Shown one piece after another: positions 9,280-17,852 of a stretch of DNA of 37,840 bases (position 1 is the stretch's first letter; each line of letters starts with the position of its first letter). This DNA is from Pseudomonas sp. S37 (GTDB lineage: Bacteria > Pseudomonadota > Gammaproteobacteria > Pseudomonadales > Pseudomonadaceae), in NCBI RefSeq assembly GCF_016658545.1, contig NZ_JACVZC010000052.1:1-37840 (forward strand), in the 5' to 3' direction. A model generated the notes under the pieces. The model saw nothing but the letters and a program-made list of their open reading frames with translations. It searched no databases and was not told where the DNA came from. The position numbers and the translations under genes are program-made.

Positions 9280-9785
9280 CAGTCGATGCTCAGGCAGGCG
9301 AGGAACGCCGTACGCATGTCACGTTTGATGGTGATCAGCGAAACCTGCAGTTGCTCGGCAATTTGTGCGTAGGTCAGCCCGTCCAGTTGCGACAGCAGGA
9401 ACACCTGGCGCACCCGTGCCGGCATCTCGCGCAGCATGGCGTCGATACGGTAGAGGGTTTCGAGGATCAGCCAGCGGGTTTCTGGCGAGGGCGCTTCGGG
9501 TTCCGGCAAGTGGGCGATGGCTTCCAGGTAGGCGCGTTCGACATCCTGCCGGCGCCAGCGGTCGACCACCAGGCCCTTGGCAATGTGGGTCAGCAAGGCC
9601 CGGGGTTCGCTGCCGAAATAGCTGTTGCCTTGGCGGCTGAGCAGGCGCACGAAGGTGTCATGGGCCAGGTCGGCGGCATCGCAGGCATTGCCCAGCTTGC
9701 GCCCCAGCCAGCCCTGCAGCCAGCTGTGGTGCTCGGTGTACAGCGTCTGGACCTGCAGGTTGAGGGTAGGGTCGGCGGGCGGCAT
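9279..9785 (-). CDS. ECF sigma factor, FecI-like
   Basis: The 168-residue sigma-70 family factor of the iron-starvation group presumably transcribes the receptor gene downstream. Region 2 is seen as HHSWLQGWLGRKLGNACDAA, DLAHDTFVRLL and RALLTHIAKGLVVDRWRRQ. Region 4 is VRQVFLLSQLDGLTYAQIAE followed by LQVSLITIKRDMRTA, the helix-turn-helix for the -35 element. ATG 9785 gives the usual FecI length; a TTG at 9818 would add 11 residues. Neither has a clear Shine-Dalgarno sequence, so the start is uncertain. I looked for a Fur operator upstream (9786-9880) and saw none with good symmetry, although family members are normally Fur-repressed. Confidence 0.93.
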   Translation of the reverse strand: MPPADPTLNLQVQTLYTEHHSWLQGWLGRKLGNACDAADLAHDTFVRLLSRQGNSYFGSEPRALLTHIAKGLVVDRWRRQDVERAYLEAIAHLPEPEAPSPETRWLILETLYRIDAMLREMPARVRQVFLLSQLDGLTYAQIAEQLQVSLITIKRDMRTAFLACLSID

Positions 9786-9882
9786 GGGCGGGCGCGAGGT
9801 TCCGGGAAAGAGGTGCAATTAGGAATTGATCGCATTCTATGCGCCGGGCTGCGGAGCTGGCAATGCGCAATCTTGTGTTGCC

Positions 9883-9970
9883 TGTGCGGGCCTCTTCGCG
9901 GGTAAACCCGCTCCTACAAGGTCACGCAGATTGTTGTGGGGGCGGGTTTACCCGCGAATAGGCCCGCACA
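9883..9970. repeat. REP pair (inverted), GCGGGT family
   Basis: Arms at 9883-9919 and 9931-9970 begin TGTGCGGGCCTCTTCGCGGG and end in its inverted copy, with an 11-base spacer. The pair stands between the start of the sigma factor gene and the end of uvrA2, ending 5 bases before the uvrA2 stop codon, where it can act as its terminator. Confidence 0.92.
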
Positions 9971-9974
9971 GACG

Positions 9975-12491
9975 CTACAAGGCTTTGCCCAAAAACGCCG
10001 CTGTGCGGCTTGCCTTGCACCCCGCCACCTCCTGCGGCGTACCACTGACCACCACCTTGCCCCCGGCATCCCCAGCCCCCGGCCCGATGTCGATCACCCA
10101 GTCACTCTGCGCCACCACGCGCATGTCATGCTCGACCACCACCACGCTGTGCCCAGCCTCGACCAGGCGGTTCAACTGCACCAGCAGCCGGTCGATGTCC
10201 TGCGGGTGCAGGCCATTGGTAGGCTCATCCAGCACATACAGCGTGGCCCCACGAGCCATGCGTTGCAGTTCGGTGGCAAGTTTGATGCGCTGCGCCTCGC
10301 CACCGGACAGTTCGGTGGCCGGCTGGCCCAGGCGCAGGTAACCCAGGCCGATATCCTGCAGCACTTGCAGGCAACGGCGCGCCGGGGGCTGTTCGGCAAA
10401 TACTGCCAGGGCCTGGTCGACGGTCAACTGCAGCACTTGCGCGATGTTCATGCCCTGCCAGCTCACCGCCAGGGTTTCGGGGTTGTAGCGGGCACCCTGG
10501 CAGGTCGGGCAGGGCGCGTAGACGCTGGGCATGAACAGCAACTCGACGCTGACGAAACCTTCGCCCTCGCAGTTGGCGCAGCGGCCCTTGGCCACGTTGA
10601 ACGAGAAGCGCCCGGCATCGAAGCCTTGCGCCTTGGCCTGTTCGGTGGCGGCAAACAGCTTGCGCACGTGGTCGAACAAACCGGTGTAGGTGGCCAGGTT
10701 GGAGCGCGGCGTGCGGCCGATCGGTTTCTGGTCCACCTGCACCAGGCGTTTGATGGCGGCAAGGCCGGCGCTGACATGGCCGCTGCTGGCCTGTTCCGAT
10801 TGGTCTTCCAGGCTCTGCTCTTCGGGTTCGCTACGTTGTTCGGCATAGCCCAGATGCGCGCCCACCAGCTCCAGCAGGGCCTGGCTGACCAGGCTCGACT
10901 TGCCCGAGCCGGAAATACCGGTGACCGCAGTGAAGCAGCCCAGCGGAAAGGCGGCGCTGAGGTTATCGAGGTTGTTGCGGCTGACACCCTCAAGCTTCAG
11001 CCAGTCACGGGGCTGGCGTGGCGCCTTCGTTGCCTGGTCGGGGGCGCTGAACAGATAGGTGCGGGTAGAAGACTGCTCGACATCAGCCAGGCCCGCCGGC
11101 GGCCCGCTGTAAAGGATGGTGCCGCCATGCTCACCAGCCGCCGGCCCGACATCCACCAGCCAGTCGGCGCGGCGCATGGTGTCCAGGTCGTGCTCCACCA
11201 CGTACACCGAGTTGCCCGCGTGCTTCAGGCGTTGCAGGGCTTCGAACAGGGCTTCGCTGTCGGCCGGGTGCAAGCCGGCCGAGGGTTCGTCGAGCACGTA
11301 GATTACGCCGAACAGCTGCGAGTTCAACTGGGTGGCCAGGCGCAGGCGTTGCAGTTCGCCGGAAGACAAAGTCGGGGTGCTGCGCTCCAGGGCCAGGTAA
11401 CCGAGGCCGAGGTCGAGCAACGTATCGATGCGCTCCAGCAGTTCGTTGGCGATGCGTTGCGCCGCCAGGCGCTTTTCCAGGGTCAGGTCATCCTGCTGTT
11501 GCGAAAGGTAATCCGCTTTCGCCACGTTGCGGAACACCTCGGCTAGCGCCTGCAACGACAGTTGCGACAGTTGGGCAATATCCAGGCCGGCAAAGGTCAC
11601 ATTCAGCGCCTCGCGCTTCAGGCGCTTGCCCTGGCACAGCGGGCAGGGGCTGGGGCGCATGTACTGGGCTACGCGCTTGCGCATCTGCGCGCTCTGCGAG
11701 TGCATGAAGGTATGCAGCACGTAACGCCGGGCGCCCATGAACGTGCCCTGGTAGCTGGGTTCCTGCTTGCGCTTGAGTGCTTCGCGGGTTTGCGCCGGCG
11801 TCAGGCCGGCATACACCGGGGCGGTGGGCGTTTCTTCGGTGAACAGGATCCAGTCGCGCTGCGCCTGAGGCAGGTCACGCCAGGGAATGTCGACGTCATA
11901 GCCCAGCGTGACCAGGATATCGCGCTGGTTCTGCCCCTGCCAGGCCATCGGCCATGCCGCCACCGCGCGCTCGCGGATGGTCAGCGACGGGTCGGGGACC
12001 ATGGTCGCTTCCGTCACTTCATAGACCCGCCCCATGCCGTGGCATTCCGGGCAGGCCCCTTGAGGCGTGTTCGGCGAAAAGTCCTCGGCGTACAGCATCG
12101 CTTGCCCGGCAGGGTAGTGGCCGGCACGCGAATAGAGCATACGGATCGAGCTGGACAAGGTGGTCACGCTGCCCACCGAGGAGCGCGCGCTCGGTGTACC
12201 TCGTTGTTGCTGCAGCGCAACCGCAGGCGGCAGGCCCTCGATGGCGTCCACATCCGGCACGCCGACCTGGTCGATCAGGCGCCGGGCATAGGGCGCCACT
12301 GACTCGAAGTAGCGGCGCTGGGCTTCGGCATAAATCGTGGAAAAGGCCAGCGAGGACTTGCCCGAGCCGGACACGCCGGTAAACACCACCAGTGCATCAC
12401 GGGGGATATCGACGTCGATGTTCTTCAGGTTGTGCTCGCGTGCGCCACGGACGCGGACGAAGCCGTCTGGAGTGGTTGGGCGTGAAGGCAT
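9975..12491 (-). CDS. Class II UvrA-like ABC ATPase (UvrA2)
   Basis: This is an 838-residue cytosolic tandem ABC ATPase of the UvrA family. The first Walker A is GVSGSGKSSLAF (about 39-50) and the second GISGSGKSSLVS; signatures are LSSGELQRLRLATQL and LSGGEAQRIKLATEL. Zinc-binding Cys pairs appear as CPECHGMG, CPLCQGK and CANCEGEG/CPTCQGA. E. coli UvrA is 940 residues; here the part after SRAGHYPAGQAMLYAEDFSP goes directly to the CPECHG zinc site, so the UvrB-binding insertion is missing. That is the hallmark of class II UvrAs, linked in other bacteria to drug tolerance or accessory DNA repair rather than classical excision. ATG 12491 is preceded by AAGGA; the longer frame to 12647 runs into a REP-like repeat and is rejected. 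Confidence 0.93.
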   Translation of the reverse strand: MPSRPTTPDGFVRVRGAREHNLKNIDVDIPRDALVVFTGVSGSGKSSLAFSTIYAEAQRRYFESVAPYARRLIDQVGVPDVDAIEGLPPAVALQQQRGTPSARSSVGSVTTLSSSIRMLYSRAGHYPAGQAMLYAEDFSPNTPQGACPECHGMGRVYEVTEATMVPDPSLTIRERAVAAWPMAWQGQNQRDILVTLGYDVDIPWRDLPQAQRDWILFTEETPTAPVYAGLTPAQTREALKRKQEPSYQGTFMGARRYVLHTFMHSQSAQMRKRVAQYMRPSPCPLCQGKRLKREALNVTFAGLDIAQLSQLSLQALAEVFRNVAKADYLSQQQDDLTLEKRLAAQRIANELLERIDTLLDLGLGYLALERSTPTLSSGELQRLRLATQLNSQLFGVIYVLDEPSAGLHPADSEALFEALQRLKHAGNSVYVVEHDLDTMRRADWLVDVGPAAGEHGGTILYSGPPAGLADVEQSSTRTYLFSAPDQATKAPRQPRDWLKLEGVSRNNLDNLSAAFPLGCFTAVTGISGSGKSSLVSQALLELVGAHLGYAEQRSEPEEQSLEDQSEQASSGHVSAGLAAIKRLVQVDQKPIGRTPRSNLATYTGLFDHVRKLFAATEQAKAQGFDAGRFSFNVAKGRCANCEGEGFVSVELLFMPSVYAPCPTCQGARYNPETLAVSWQGMNIAQVLQLTVDQALAVFAEQPPARRCLQVLQDIGLGYLRLGQPATELSGGEAQRIKLATELQRMARGATLYVLDEPTNGLHPQDIDRLLVQLNRLVEAGHSVVVVEHDMRVVAQSDWVIDIGPGAGDAGGKVVVSGTPQEVAGCKASRTAAFLGKAL

Positions 12492-12579
12492 GCTGCAATC
12501 CTTGGCTGGGGGAGGTGGTGAAGGTAACAGCAAAGTGCGGTGGGGGCGCCAGGGTATGGCTTGGTTTTTGTTGGCGCCC

Positions 12580-12809
12580 GGGAGATCGAGCGCCGCCCGC
12601 GCGGCGCTTCGCGGGGCAAGCCCGCTCCCACATTTGTTTAGGGCCAATTATTCCTATGCCAAAGGCGCGCGACCGCTTTGTTTGTATGACTTGATATTCA
12701 GCCATGCGCCAAGGGGGCGCGCGAACTTGCAACAGGAGTGACTGGCCCGAAACAAATGTGGGAGCGGGCTTGCCCCGCGAAGCGCCGCGCGGGCGGCGCT
12801 CGATCTCCC
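12580..12809. repeat. Long inverted repeat (REP, GCTTGCCCCGCGAA family)
   Basis: Arms at 12580-12646 and 12743-12809, 67 bases each, are inverted copies differing at about one position, and enclose 96 bases. Each arm contains GCGGGCTTGCCCCGCGA, a REP-type stem, extended by the palindromic GCGCCGCGCGGGCGGCGC and GATCTCCC. The 96-base loop holds two loosely similar direct copies of ATGC-CAAAG/CCAAG-GGCGCGCGA. The arms are about twice as long as the other REP units in the window. Confidence 0.85.
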
Positions 12810-12847
12810 AGGCGGCGAAGAATCCAAGCCCAGCGCCAACCACAAAC

Positions 12848-12868
12848 TGGTTCCACCCTACGGAACCA
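12848..12868. promoter_or_regulatory. Candidate operator of the amidohydrolase operon
   Basis: A perfect inverted repeat, TGGTTCC-7 nt-GGAACCA, lies about 120 bases before the amidohydrolase start. IclR-family regulators bind palindromes of roughly this size, and an IclR gene ends this operon, so it is a reasonable operator candidate. The link is inference; no -35/-10 pair was confidently placed next to it. Confidence 0.35.
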
Positions 12869-12988
12869 CATTCAATTGTGCTCCCGTGCCACTCGCGTAA
12901 ATCTGTCACCCAGCACGACCTGCCTCACCCGTCGTGACCTCAAGGCAAACAACAAGACCGGGAAACCACCCGCGCGAGGAGACTCTAC

Positions 12989-14164
12989 ATGTCCCGACAT
13001 CAGCACATCCTGGCCTGGCTGAACGATGTGGCCAGCGACCTGCACGCAATCCGTCATGATATTCACGCTCACCCGGAGCTGGGCTTCGAAGAAAGCCGCA
13101 CCTCGGCCCTGGTGGCCCGGTTGCTTGAAGCGTGGGGCTACGAGGTGCACACTGGCATCGGCAAGACCGGTGTGGTCGGAGTGCTGCGCAACGGCAGCAG
13201 CCAGCGCCGCCTGGGCCTGCGCGCCGACATGGACGCGCTGCCCATTCACGAAGCCACCGGCGCGGCCTACAGCAGCCAGCACCAGGGCTGCATGCACGCC
13301 TGCGGCCATGACGGGCATACCACCATGTTGCTGGGCGCCGCCCGTTACCTGGCGGCAACCCGGCAGTTCGATGGCATGCTGACGCTGATCTTCCAACCAG
13401 CCGAGGAGGGCCAGGGCGGTGCCGAGGCCATGCTGGCCGACGGCCTGCTGGAGCGCTTCCCTTGCGATGCGCTGTTTGGCATGCACAACATGCCGGGGTT
13501 GCCGGCCGGGCACCTGGGCTTTCGCGAGGGGCCGATGATGGCCTCGCAAGACCTGCTCACCGTCACGCTCGACGGGGTCGGTGGGCACGGCTCGATGCCA
13601 CACTTGACCGTGGACCCGCTGGTGGCGGCGGCCAGTGTGGTGATGGCGCTGCAAACCGTGGTGGCGCGCAATATCGATGCGCAGGAAGCGGCGGTGGTCA
13701 CGGTCGGTGCCTTACAAGCCGGCGAAGCCGCCAACGTGATCCCGCAACAGGCGTTGCTGCGCCTGAGCCTGCGTGCGCTAAATGCCGAGGTACGCGCTCA
13801 GACCCTTGAACGGGTGCGGGCGATCATCGTCAGCCAGGCCGAAAGCTTCGGCTGCCGCGCCAGCATCGAGCACCGCCCGGCCTACCCGGTGCTGGTCAAC
13901 CATGCCGCGGAAAACGCCTTTGCCACCCAAGTCGGGGTCGAGCTGCTCGGCGCCGACGCAGTGGATGCCAACACCCGCAAGCTGATGGGCAGCGAAGACT
14001 TCGCCTGGATGCTGCAACGTTGCCCGGGTGCCTACCTGTTCATCGGCAACGGCGTTTCGCGGCCGATGGTGCACAACCCCGCCTATGACTTCAACGACGA
14101 CATCCTGCTGACCGGCGCCGCCTACTGGGGCGCGCTGGCAGAGCGCTGGCTCGCGCCCGCCTGA
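12989..14164 (+). CDS. M20 family amidohydrolase (hippurate hydrolase-like)
   Basis: This 391-residue cytosolic metallohydrolase should cleave an N-acyl amino acid or related amide (HipO/IAA-amino acid hydrolase group). DIHAHPELGFEE (24-35) opens the fold. The metal site is seen as RADMDALPI (78-86), CMHACGHDGH (101-110, ligands C105 and H107), QPAEEGQGG (137-144, E139/E140) and MHNMPG (H166), and the closing motif GSEDFAWML is present near residue 330, so the active site is complete. GAGGAG lies 8 bases before the ATG. It is the first gene of a plus-strand unit with an MHS transporter, amidase and IclR regulator, which points to a catabolic and not a biosynthetic role. The exact substrate is unknown. 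Confidence 0.93.
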   Translation: MSRHQHILAWLNDVASDLHAIRHDIHAHPELGFEESRTSALVARLLEAWGYEVHTGIGKTGVVGVLRNGSSQRRLGLRADMDALPIHEATGAAYSSQHQGCMHACGHDGHTTMLLGAARYLAATRQFDGMLTLIFQPAEEGQGGAEAMLADGLLERFPCDALFGMHNMPGLPAGHLGFREGPMMASQDLLTVTLDGVGGHGSMPHLTVDPLVAAASVVMALQTVVARNIDAQEAAVVTVGALQAGEAANVIPQQALLRLSLRALNAEVRAQTLERVRAIIVSQAESFGCRASIEHRPAYPVLVNHAAENAFATQVGVELLGADAVDANTRKLMGSEDFAWMLQRCPGAYLFIGNGVSRPMVHNPAYDFNDDILLTGAAYWGALAERWLAPA

Positions 14165-14246
14165 CCTGCCTTTTTGACGACTGCCGCTGGAACCCGGGCG
14201 CGACCGCGCGTGGGCGATCACCCAATCCTTGTGTGGAGTGTTCCCA

Positions 14247-15557
14247 ATGCAGACTTCGAGTACTGGCGTGTCGCGTACCCGGCAAGTGGTGGCTGCCGTT
14301 ATCGGCAACGCCCTGGAGTGGTATGACTTTATCGTGTACGGCTTTCTGGCCAGCATCATCGCCCGGCAATTCTTCCCGTCCGACGACGAATACGCCTCGC
14401 TGCTGATGGCCCTGGCCACCTTTGGCGTCGGCTTTTTCATGCGCCCGGTGGGCGGTGTGTTGCTGGGCATGTATTCCGATCGCAAGGGCCGCAAGGCGGC
14501 AATGCAGCTGATCATCCGCCTGATGACCGTGTCGATTGCCATGATCGCCTTTGCCCCGGACTACCTGGCCATTGGCATGGCCGCGCCGATGCTGATCGTG
14601 GTGGCGCGCATGCTGCAGGGCTTTGCCACCGGCGGCGAGTACGCCAGCGCCACGGCCTTCCTGGTGGAGAGCGCGCCGGCCCACCGCAAGGGCTTGTACG
14701 GTTCGTGGCAACTGGTGGGGCAATGCCTGGCGGTGTTTTCTGGTGCGGCCATGGTGGCGCTGGTTACCCACCTGTGCTCGCCTGCGGCGCTGGACACCTG
14801 GGGCTGGCGTATCCCGTTCGTACTGGGCCTGCTGATCGGCCCGGTGGGACTGTGGATTCGCAAGCACATGGAAGAACCCGAGGAGTTTGTCGAAGCACGC
14901 CGCCAGGCCAAAGGCCCGTCGCCGAGCCTGCTGCAGGTACTGCGTGAACACCGGCGCAGCCTGCTGGTGTCGATGGGCCTGGCCTGTGGCGCAACGGTTT
15001 CGTTCTACGTGGTGCTGGTGAACATGCCGACCTTTGCCCACAAAAGCCTTGGCCTGCCGCTGGACCAGGTGCTGCTGGTGCAGATGCTTGCAGTGGGGTT
15101 GATGACCCTCGTGATTCCTTTGGCCGGGGCGTTGTCTGACCGGCTGGGGCGGCGCCCGGTGCTGATGGCTTTCACCCTGGCGTTCTTTGTGATGGTTTAC
15201 CCGCTGTATGTGTGGGTGGCCGCTGCGCCCTCACTGGAACGCCTGCTGGTCATGCAACTGCTGCTGTGCACGGCCATTGGCGGCTTCTTCGGCCCGGCAC
15301 CTACCGCCCTGGCCGAGCAGTTCCCGGTCGAGGTACGTTCCACCGGTGTTTCGGTGGCCTACAACGTGGCGGTGATGGTGTTCGGCGGCTTCGCCCCGTT
15401 GATCGTGACCTGGCTGACCAAGGTGCTCGGCACCCCGGTGGCGCCCTCGTTCTACGTGTTGTTCGCCTGCCTGCTGACGCTGTTGGGTACCTATTGCCTG
15501 AAAGAAGCACCCCGGGCGGGCAAGCCTGCCGCCTTCAACCTTGGAGTAAAACCGTGA
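14247..15557 (+). CDS. MFS transporter, metabolite:H+ symporter (MHS) family
   Basis: The 436-residue inner-membrane importer has about twelve helices. GNALEWYDFIVYGFLA (about 18-33) is the diagnostic opening of MHS symporters such as ShiA, ProP and KgtP. MRPVGGVLLGMYSDRKGRKA is the loop 2-3 motif and LSDRLGRRPVLM its second-half copy. ATG 14247 follows TGGAG; a GTG at 14229 would add six residues. It begins 82 bases after the amidohydrolase gene and overlaps the amidase start as GTGA (15554-15557), so transporter and amidase are translationally coupled. It probably imports the amide-containing acid that the two hydrolases process; this is inference from context. Confidence 0.92.
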   Translation: MQTSSTGVSRTRQVVAAVIGNALEWYDFIVYGFLASIIARQFFPSDDEYASLLMALATFGVGFFMRPVGGVLLGMYSDRKGRKAAMQLIIRLMTVSIAMIAFAPDYLAIGMAAPMLIVVARMLQGFATGGEYASATAFLVESAPAHRKGLYGSWQLVGQCLAVFSGAAMVALVTHLCSPAALDTWGWRIPFVLGLLIGPVGLWIRKHMEEPEEFVEARRQAKGPSPSLLQVLREHRRSLLVSMGLACGATVSFYVVLVNMPTFAHKSLGLPLDQVLLVQMLAVGLMTLVIPLAGALSDRLGRRPVLMAFTLAFFVMVYPLYVWVAAAPSLERLLVMQLLLCTAIGGFFGPAPTALAEQFPVEVRSTGVSVAYNVAVMVFGGFAPLIVTWLTKVLGTPVAPSFYVLFACLLTLLGTYCLKEAPRAGKPAAFNLGVKP

Positions 15558-17011
15558 AGCCGCTAGCCATCGACCCCATCGTGGCCCTCGACGCCGAGGC
15601 ATTGTCCCAGGCCATCCATGCCCGCCAGCTGTCCTGCAGGGAGGTGATGCAGGCCTACCTGGCGCACATCGAGCGCTGTAACCCGCAGGTCAATGCCCTG
15701 GTGTCGCTGCGCCCGGCCGACGTGATGCTGGCCGAAGCCGACGAGCGCGACCGCGAACTGGCCCGGGGCCATTCGCGTGGCTGGATGCATGGCATGCCCC
15801 AGGCGATCAAGGACCTGGCCGCCACTGCCGGGCTGCGCACCACAATGGGCTCGCCACTGTTTGCCGAGCAAGTTCCCGCGCACGACGCGATCAGCGTGGC
15901 GCGGGTACGGGCGAGCGGGGCGCTGATCGTCGGCAAGAGCAATGTGCCTGAGTTCGGCCTGGGTTCGCAGACCTACAACAGCCTGTTCGGCACTACCACC
16001 AACGCTTATGACACAACGCGAGTGGCGGGAGGCAGCAGCGGTGGGGCGGCAGCGGCGCTGGCGATGCGTTTGCTGCCGGTGGCCGACGGCAGCGACATGA
16101 TGGGCTCGCTGCGCAACCCGGCGGCGTTCAACAATGTGTACGGCTTGCGCCCGTCGCAGGGCCGCGTGCCACATGGTCCGGCGCCAGAGCTGTTCGTGCA
16201 GCAGCTGGCCACCGAGGGGCCAATGGGCCGCAGTGTCACCGATGTGGCGCGGTTGCTGTCGATCCAGGCCGGCGTTGACGCGCGGGTGCCCTTGTCTATC
16301 AGCGAAGGGCGGCGCGATTTTGCCGCCGGGTTGCAACGTGACTTGCGCGGCGTACGGGTCGGCTGGCTGGGTGACTACAACGGCTATCTGCCGATGGACG
16401 ATGGAGTGATGAGCCTGTGCGAGGCGGCGCTGGCCGACTTCGCCGAACTAGGCTGCCGGGTCGAGGCGTGCCAGCCGGCATTCGACCTGGCGCGCCTGTG
16501 GCAATGCTGGCTGACGCATCGCCACTTCCTGGTGCACGGCAACCTTGGCGCGGCCTATGCCGACCCAGGCAAACGAGCATTGCTCAAGCCCGAGGCGCAG
16601 TGGGAAGTAGAAGGTGGCTTGCAGCTCGGCGCGGCCGCGCTGTACCAGGCTTCGCTGGACCGCAGTGACTGGTACCGCGCCTTGGCCAGCCTGTTCGAAC
16701 GTTACGATTTCCTGCTGTTGCCGTCGGCCCAGGTGTTCCCTTTCGATGCACAGCAGGCCTGGCCGAAGGTGGTCGGGGGCCGGGCGATGGACACCTACCA
16801 CCGCTGGATGGAGGTGGTAGTCGGGCCGACCCTGGCGGGCTTGCCCAGCATCAGCGTGCCGGTAGGTTTCAACGCTGCCGGGTTGCCCATGGGCCTGCAG
16901 ATCATAGGCCCGGCCCAGGCTGACCATGCCGTGTTGCAGCTGGCCTATGCGCATGAACAGCTCACCCGCTGGGTGCAGCGTTGTCCGCCGGCCAGCCTGC
17001 AGGCGCCATAA
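15554..17011 (+). CDS. Amidase (amidase signature family)
   Basis: This 485-residue cytosolic hydrolase converts a carboxamide to an acid and ammonia. The Ser-cisSer-Lys triad is visible: K86 in AIKDLAATAG, S162 in AGGSSGGAAAALA and S185 in GSDMMGSLRNPA. Many family members read GTDxGGS(I/V)RxPA at the nucleophile, so M183 replaces the first Gly of GGS, a variant I believe occurs in some relatives. The GTG at 15554 is chosen because GGAG lies at 15542 and because it overlaps the transporter stop; the open frame reaching back to 15212 is out-of-frame sequence inside the transporter gene. The pairing with an M20 hydrolase suggests two-step cleavage or alternative substrates. Confidence 0.93.
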   Translation: MKPLAIDPIVALDAEALSQAIHARQLSCREVMQAYLAHIERCNPQVNALVSLRPADVMLAEADERDRELARGHSRGWMHGMPQAIKDLAATAGLRTTMGSPLFAEQVPAHDAISVARVRASGALIVGKSNVPEFGLGSQTYNSLFGTTTNAYDTTRVAGGSSGGAAAALAMRLLPVADGSDMMGSLRNPAAFNNVYGLRPSQGRVPHGPAPELFVQQLATEGPMGRSVTDVARLLSIQAGVDARVPLSISEGRRDFAAGLQRDLRGVRVGWLGDYNGYLPMDDGVMSLCEAALADFAELGCRVEACQPAFDLARLWQCWLTHRHFLVHGNLGAAYADPGKRALLKPEAQWEVEGGLQLGAAALYQASLDRSDWYRALASLFERYDFLLLPSAQVFPFDAQQAWPKVVGGRAMDTYHRWMEVVVGPTLAGLPSISVPVGFNAAGLPMGLQIIGPAQADHAVLQLAYAHEQLTRWVQRCPPASLQAP

Positions 17012-17075
17012 GGCGCTGGCCAGGCGCGGTTCTTGCTGGCTATGCTGACCATCCCGCTACAAGGAGGTCATAACC

Positions 17076-17846
17076 ATGGGCATCACGGCAGACAGTGGCG
17101 GCGTGCGTTCGGTGGAGCGGGCGCTGGCCATCGTCGACCTGCTGGGCGAACACCAGGCACTGGGCCTGGAAGAACTGCATTACCTGACAGCGTTGCCCAA
17201 GGCCACGGTGTCGCGCATGCTCGCCACCCTGCAGGAGCAGGGCTGGGTGTACCGCGGTCTGAGCGACCGGCGCTACCGGTTGTGTGCGCGGCGCCTGTAT
17301 GGTGACCGCCACTTGCGCTTCAAGCGCCGCCTGGTGGAAAGCGCCGCACCGATGCTGCTGGAGCTGAGCGAACGCACCGGCTTGGTGGTGGATTTGTCTT
17401 GTTTCGATGGCCAGCGGCTGGAAGTGATGGAAAGCGCCATTCCGCAGATCCTGCGCAAGCGCTACCCGCATACCTGTCAGATCGTCGGGCATCATGCCAG
17501 CCTGTTCCATTCGGCCATGGGCCGGGCGTGCCTGGGTGAGTTGGCGGTGGACGAGGTGCAGCGCCTGGCCAGTCATGAGCGGGTGGGTGATGACACGTTG
17601 CTGCGCGATATCGAGGAAGAAGCGCACAAGGGCTTTGGCCAGCGCACCGAAGGGCATTGGGAGTACCCGGTACGCCTGCCACACCTGATCCGCGCCATTG
17701 CCTTGCCGGTGCATGCCGAGGGGCGACTTGCCGGGAGCATTGCCTTGCACTGGCCGCTGGACCAGGCGCCGGTTGAGCGGGTGCTGAACCTGCACCTGAG
17801 CAGCCTGGCAAACACCGTGGGCGAGGTGCAGCGGGCGTTGGGCTGA
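17076..17846 (+). CDS. IclR-family transcriptional regulator
   Basis: The 256-residue DNA-binding protein has an N-terminal winged helix (about 10-70, VRSVERALAIVDLLGEH, then LHYLTALPKATVSRMLATLQ) and a C-terminal effector-binding domain (about 85-250, with LVVDLSCFDGQRLEVMES and HHASLFHSAMGRACLGEL). AAGGAGGT precedes the ATG, a near-perfect ribosome-binding site. It starts 64 bases after the amidase stop on the same strand, so it probably controls the amidohydrolase-transporter-amidase unit in response to its substrate, as IclR proteins do in many catabolic operons. Whether it activates or represses cannot be told. Confidence 0.94.
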   Translation: MGITADSGGVRSVERALAIVDLLGEHQALGLEELHYLTALPKATVSRMLATLQEQGWVYRGLSDRRYRLCARRLYGDRHLRFKRRLVESAAPMLLELSERTGLVVDLSCFDGQRLEVMESAIPQILRKRYPHTCQIVGHHASLFHSAMGRACLGELAVDEVQRLASHERVGDDTLLRDIEEEAHKGFGQRTEGHWEYPVRLPHLIRAIALPVHAEGRLAGSIALHWPLDQAPVERVLNLHLSSLANTVGEVQRALG

Positions 17847-17852
17847 GTCAGC

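Larger units (their letters stand above)
12492..12988. other. Divergent intergenic region with a 67-bp inverted repeat, 497 bp
   Basis: The gap separates uvrA2 (minus) from the amidohydrolase operon (plus). It is dominated by the long inverted repeat at 12580-12809, described separately. Beyond that, 12810-12988 should hold the promoter and operator of the amidohydrolase operon, and 12492-12579 the uvrA2 promoter. Open frames in this gap are translations of the repeat and have no protein-like features. Confidence 0.6.

Noticed and set aside
9786..9880. Fur box upstream of the ECF sigma gene
   Set aside because: The best alignment (around GAATGCGATCAATTCC) matches too few consensus positions to claim, although Fur control is usual for this family.
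9936..11546. 536-codon plus-strand frame opposite uvrA2
   Set aside because: It is a low-complexity antisense translation of a well-supported ABC ATPase gene.
12397..12909. Small open frames within the uvrA2-amidohydrolase gap
   Set aside because: They are translations of the inverted REP-like arms, which give similar peptides (for instance ...RGASRGKPAPTF...) wherever REPs are open.
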